Shown here in pieces: positions 62,072 through 64,000 of a stretch of 64,000 nt of DNA (its first letter is position 1; each line of letters opens with the position of its first letter). This DNA comes from Platerodrilus igneus (Eukaryota > Arthropoda > Insecta > Coleoptera > Lycidae). The stretch is taken from NCBI GenBank assembly GCA_036346225.1, contig JARFIW010000139.1, forward strand, positions 1,550,001 to 1,614,000, read 5' to 3'. The notes under the pieces are model-generated. The model worked only from the letters and a program-made list of their open reading frames with translations, was not told the DNA's origin and made no database searches. Made by a program: the position numbers and the translations under genes.

Positions 62072-64000
62072 CTAATTTTGATTAACATACAATGTCTTAA
62101 TTATTACATTTATCTTTCTGTAAGTTTGATGGGAAAGAGTAACCCGATCACAGAATAACTTTAAATTTTTAATATTATGGATACCCTGTACAATTCCATC
62201 TTGATCCTCCAACTCATAGGAATTTGAACTCACTATTCTTTTAACTAAAAGGGGTTTTTCATAAATCAAAAAGGATTTAGACGTTTTTGCTTCCAAGGCT
62301 GATGACAGAAAATGGGTACGCATTAATACTTTATCTCCCACACTAAAGATAATACGAGTTCGTCCTTGTTCATATTTAGTTTTTTCCGGTCTGCTTTTGA
62401 TAGTACCCTGTCCTGTGCTAAATGTAGAATTTGCCGACGACTTGGCTGGGATTCTGTCCACTCGGGATACTTAATCAAAGTGTGAATTTAATCATTGCTA
62501 GTGACCCCAAATTGCAATACAATTGGAGAAAACCCCGTAGTCTCATGCACTGCCCTATTAATAAAACCCTCAACTGTACTTAGATACCAAGCCGATTTAG
62601 TATGCTTGTCATAACAGAATGAGCGTAGTAAGCGCCCAATCTCTCTATTCACTCTTTCAGTTTTATTCCCTTCTGGAAAATAAACAGACATAAACTGTAT
62701 TTTTATTTGAAGTTTTGCCAACTCCTGCTCCCACAATTTAAATGTAAATGTTATCAGATAAAATCGCCTTGGGTGTCTGAATCACTTTAAAATAATCATT
62801 GGTTAATTTATTTAAAATAGCACGAGCAGTTGCCCTTTTCAACCATACAATTTAACATATCGGGTAAATCCACCAACAACCGCCAATAAATATGCAACAC
62901 CCTCCCCCCCTTGAAACAGGAAGTGGTCCCATTATATCCAGGCATACTAAATCTCCTGGGTTTTCCGAACCAACTGTAGTCACCGTACCAACTGAAGTTT
63001 TACTGATTTTTGTCTTTTGACATAATTCACATGATCAAATAATTTGACGTATGTGGCGATACATGCCAGGCCAGCAAAATAATACCCTCATATAGGCATA
63101 TACCTTTTTATATCCGAAGTGCCCAGCATCTACATGCTGTTGGATTACCAACCCTTGAATTTGATTGCGTGGTACGCATAATTTCCAACCTGGTGACTCA
63201 AAGCTTCCTTTTCTAAAAAGAATACCCCGAAAACATTGATTCCAATTACTTTTATTGGTACCTTCTTCTCATTCTAGTTTTTGGAATAATTTATTTGTCC
63301 AGCCTTCTTTTTCTTGATCTACTTTCAAGGTCTGTAAATTACTTCGAAGCTCCTTGAATTCCTTTGTTAATTGGATAAGGTACATTTTGAGTGTTGTACC
63401 ATTACAATTTAGCATGGATTCATTTTGTCCACCCATGCTGATACGCGATAGAGTTGCAAGAATATTATCCTTGCCCTGGCAATGAATGATCTTGAATTTA
63501 AACTTCTGTGCGTATAATGCCCAGTGAGCTAATCTAGCAGTAGTTAATTTCATGGTTAAAAGAAAGTCAAGGCCTTATGATCAGTAATTACTGTTAATTT
63601 TTGTCCAAGGAGAAGGGTGCGCTGCTGCTTAAGGGCATAGATGAATGCCAATGCTTCCTTCTCAGCGACATTATAATTTAACTCAGGGCGATGCAATACC
63701 CTGCTTGTGAACGCAATTATTTGTTTATCACCCTCCTTATTCTTCTGAAAAAGAATTGCTCCAAGGGCACAATCAGAGCTGATTGTAAATAAAATTCATC
63801 GGTAAAATTTGGGTGTGCCACTATTGTTAATTTTAAAAATGCCTCCTTAATCTTCCTGAATGCCTCTATGCACTCAGTATCCCATTTCCAGGGATTGCCT
63901 TTCTTTAATAATTTTATTAAATGGCACGTCAACTCTGCAAACTTCTCGCAGAATCTTCGCTCATAATTCACGAACCTCAAGAAGCGTCTCAATTCCTTTA
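62072..64000 (-). pseudogene. Gypsy F RT end, RNase H and integrase, broken
   Basis: From the window end: FLRFVNYERRFCEKFAELTC (RT thumb, 63985-63920), NPWKWDTECIEAFRKIKEAF, then an RNase H in which the TDAS block reads LQSALIVPLEQ (one frame off). KQQRTLLLGQKLTVITDHKA-type residues are at about 63640-63575, and TARLAHWALYAQKFKFKIIH with GKDNILATLSR at 63545-63450. The integrase zinc-finger and core (63240-62850) are readable in pieces (HVDAGHFGYKKVYAY, DLVCLDIMGPL). MWEQELAKLQIKIQFMSVYF, PEGNKTERVNREIGRLLRSF carries the Glu (62736-62620). The C-terminal SH3-like part is at 62461-62072 (KYEQGRTRIIFSVGDKVLMR). Frame changes near 63717, 63553, 62850 and 62461. Confidence 0.83.

Larger units (their letters stand above)
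61617..64000 (-). mobile_element. Ty3/gypsy element F, 3-prime half
   Basis: Minus-strand element in the GTPase intron: RT end, RNase H, integrase, polypurine tract (61915-61931) and LTR. The 5-prime half lies beyond 64000. Antisense to the GTPase gene. Confidence 0.85.

Noticed and set aside
1..64000. A defence island, biosynthetic cluster or other prokaryote-type system
   Set aside because: Introns, insect host genes and eukaryotic transposons throughout. No operons, ribosome-binding sites or bacterial genes were seen.

Overview
The window is AT-rich animal nuclear DNA, almost certainly from an insect. The evidence is introns with GT/AG borders, insect-type host gene fragments (PC4/Sub1, mitochondrial Era GTPase, USP10, THAP) and a transposon mix typical of insects: BEL/Pao, Ty3/gypsy, CR1/Jockey-like and RTE-like LINEs, a Penelope-like element, PIF/Harbinger, Tc1/mariner relatives and a tRNA-derived SINE. 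A beetle is plausible, but the sequence does not prove it. Roughly 85-90% of the 64 kb is recognisably mobile DNA, and almost all of it is broken.

Layout. 1-1366: gag end of a BEL element (minus). 3.2-5.2 kb: LINE A. 5.2-6.4 kb: PIF/Harbinger relic with converging transposase and MADF remnants. 6.6-10.85 kb: LINE B, split by a 1.9 kb insert that carries a SINE. 11.14-15.48 kb: Harbinger B with 20-bp inverted ends, an intron-containing transposase, a Myb/SANT-like partner gene, a solo LTR and a SINE. 15.56-31.6 kb: a MADF gene of a third Harbinger, cut by a 15.3 kb BEL element (16105-31391). That BEL holds four later insertions: a CR1-like LINE (18.15-22.2), a mariner-type hairpin element (22780-24222), a mariner-type transposon (24541-26006) and a Penelope-like element (27772-31010). 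31.6-34.5 kb: RTE copy 1. 34.5-37.7 kb: gypsy D holding a 1.77 kb probable solo LTR. 37.75-40.4 kb: minus-strand LINE. 41360-46269: gypsy E with both LTRs and a 4-bp target duplication.

46.3-64 kb is the part with host genes: PC4/Sub1 (47166-47533, minus, two exons, looks intact), THAP-domain remnants (48.1-49.6), a USP10-like deubiquitinase remnant (50.9-52.7, minus) cut by an LTR, and the first exon of a mitochondrial Era-type GTPase (60708-60926, plus) whose intron holds a gypsy element running off the end of the window. Between them lie RTE copy 2 (52.8-56.2, the least damaged LINE here), its repeated 3-prime ends, a SINE with a perfect 15-bp target duplication, solo LTRs of two families, and a degraded minus-strand LINE.

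The genes do not form a pathway. What the window records is the order of insertions, which can be read because target reading frames or target duplications resume on both sides of several inserts. The most unusual items are a mariner-type element folded into 430-bp inverted arms that keeps only its DNA-binding domain, a roughly 125-bp sequence shared in the same sense by the 3-prime regions of a Penelope-like element and an RTE-type LINE, and a Harbinger with both partner genes and both ends still present. I found no CRISPR array, rRNA gene, stand-alone tRNA gene or bacterial-type operon.
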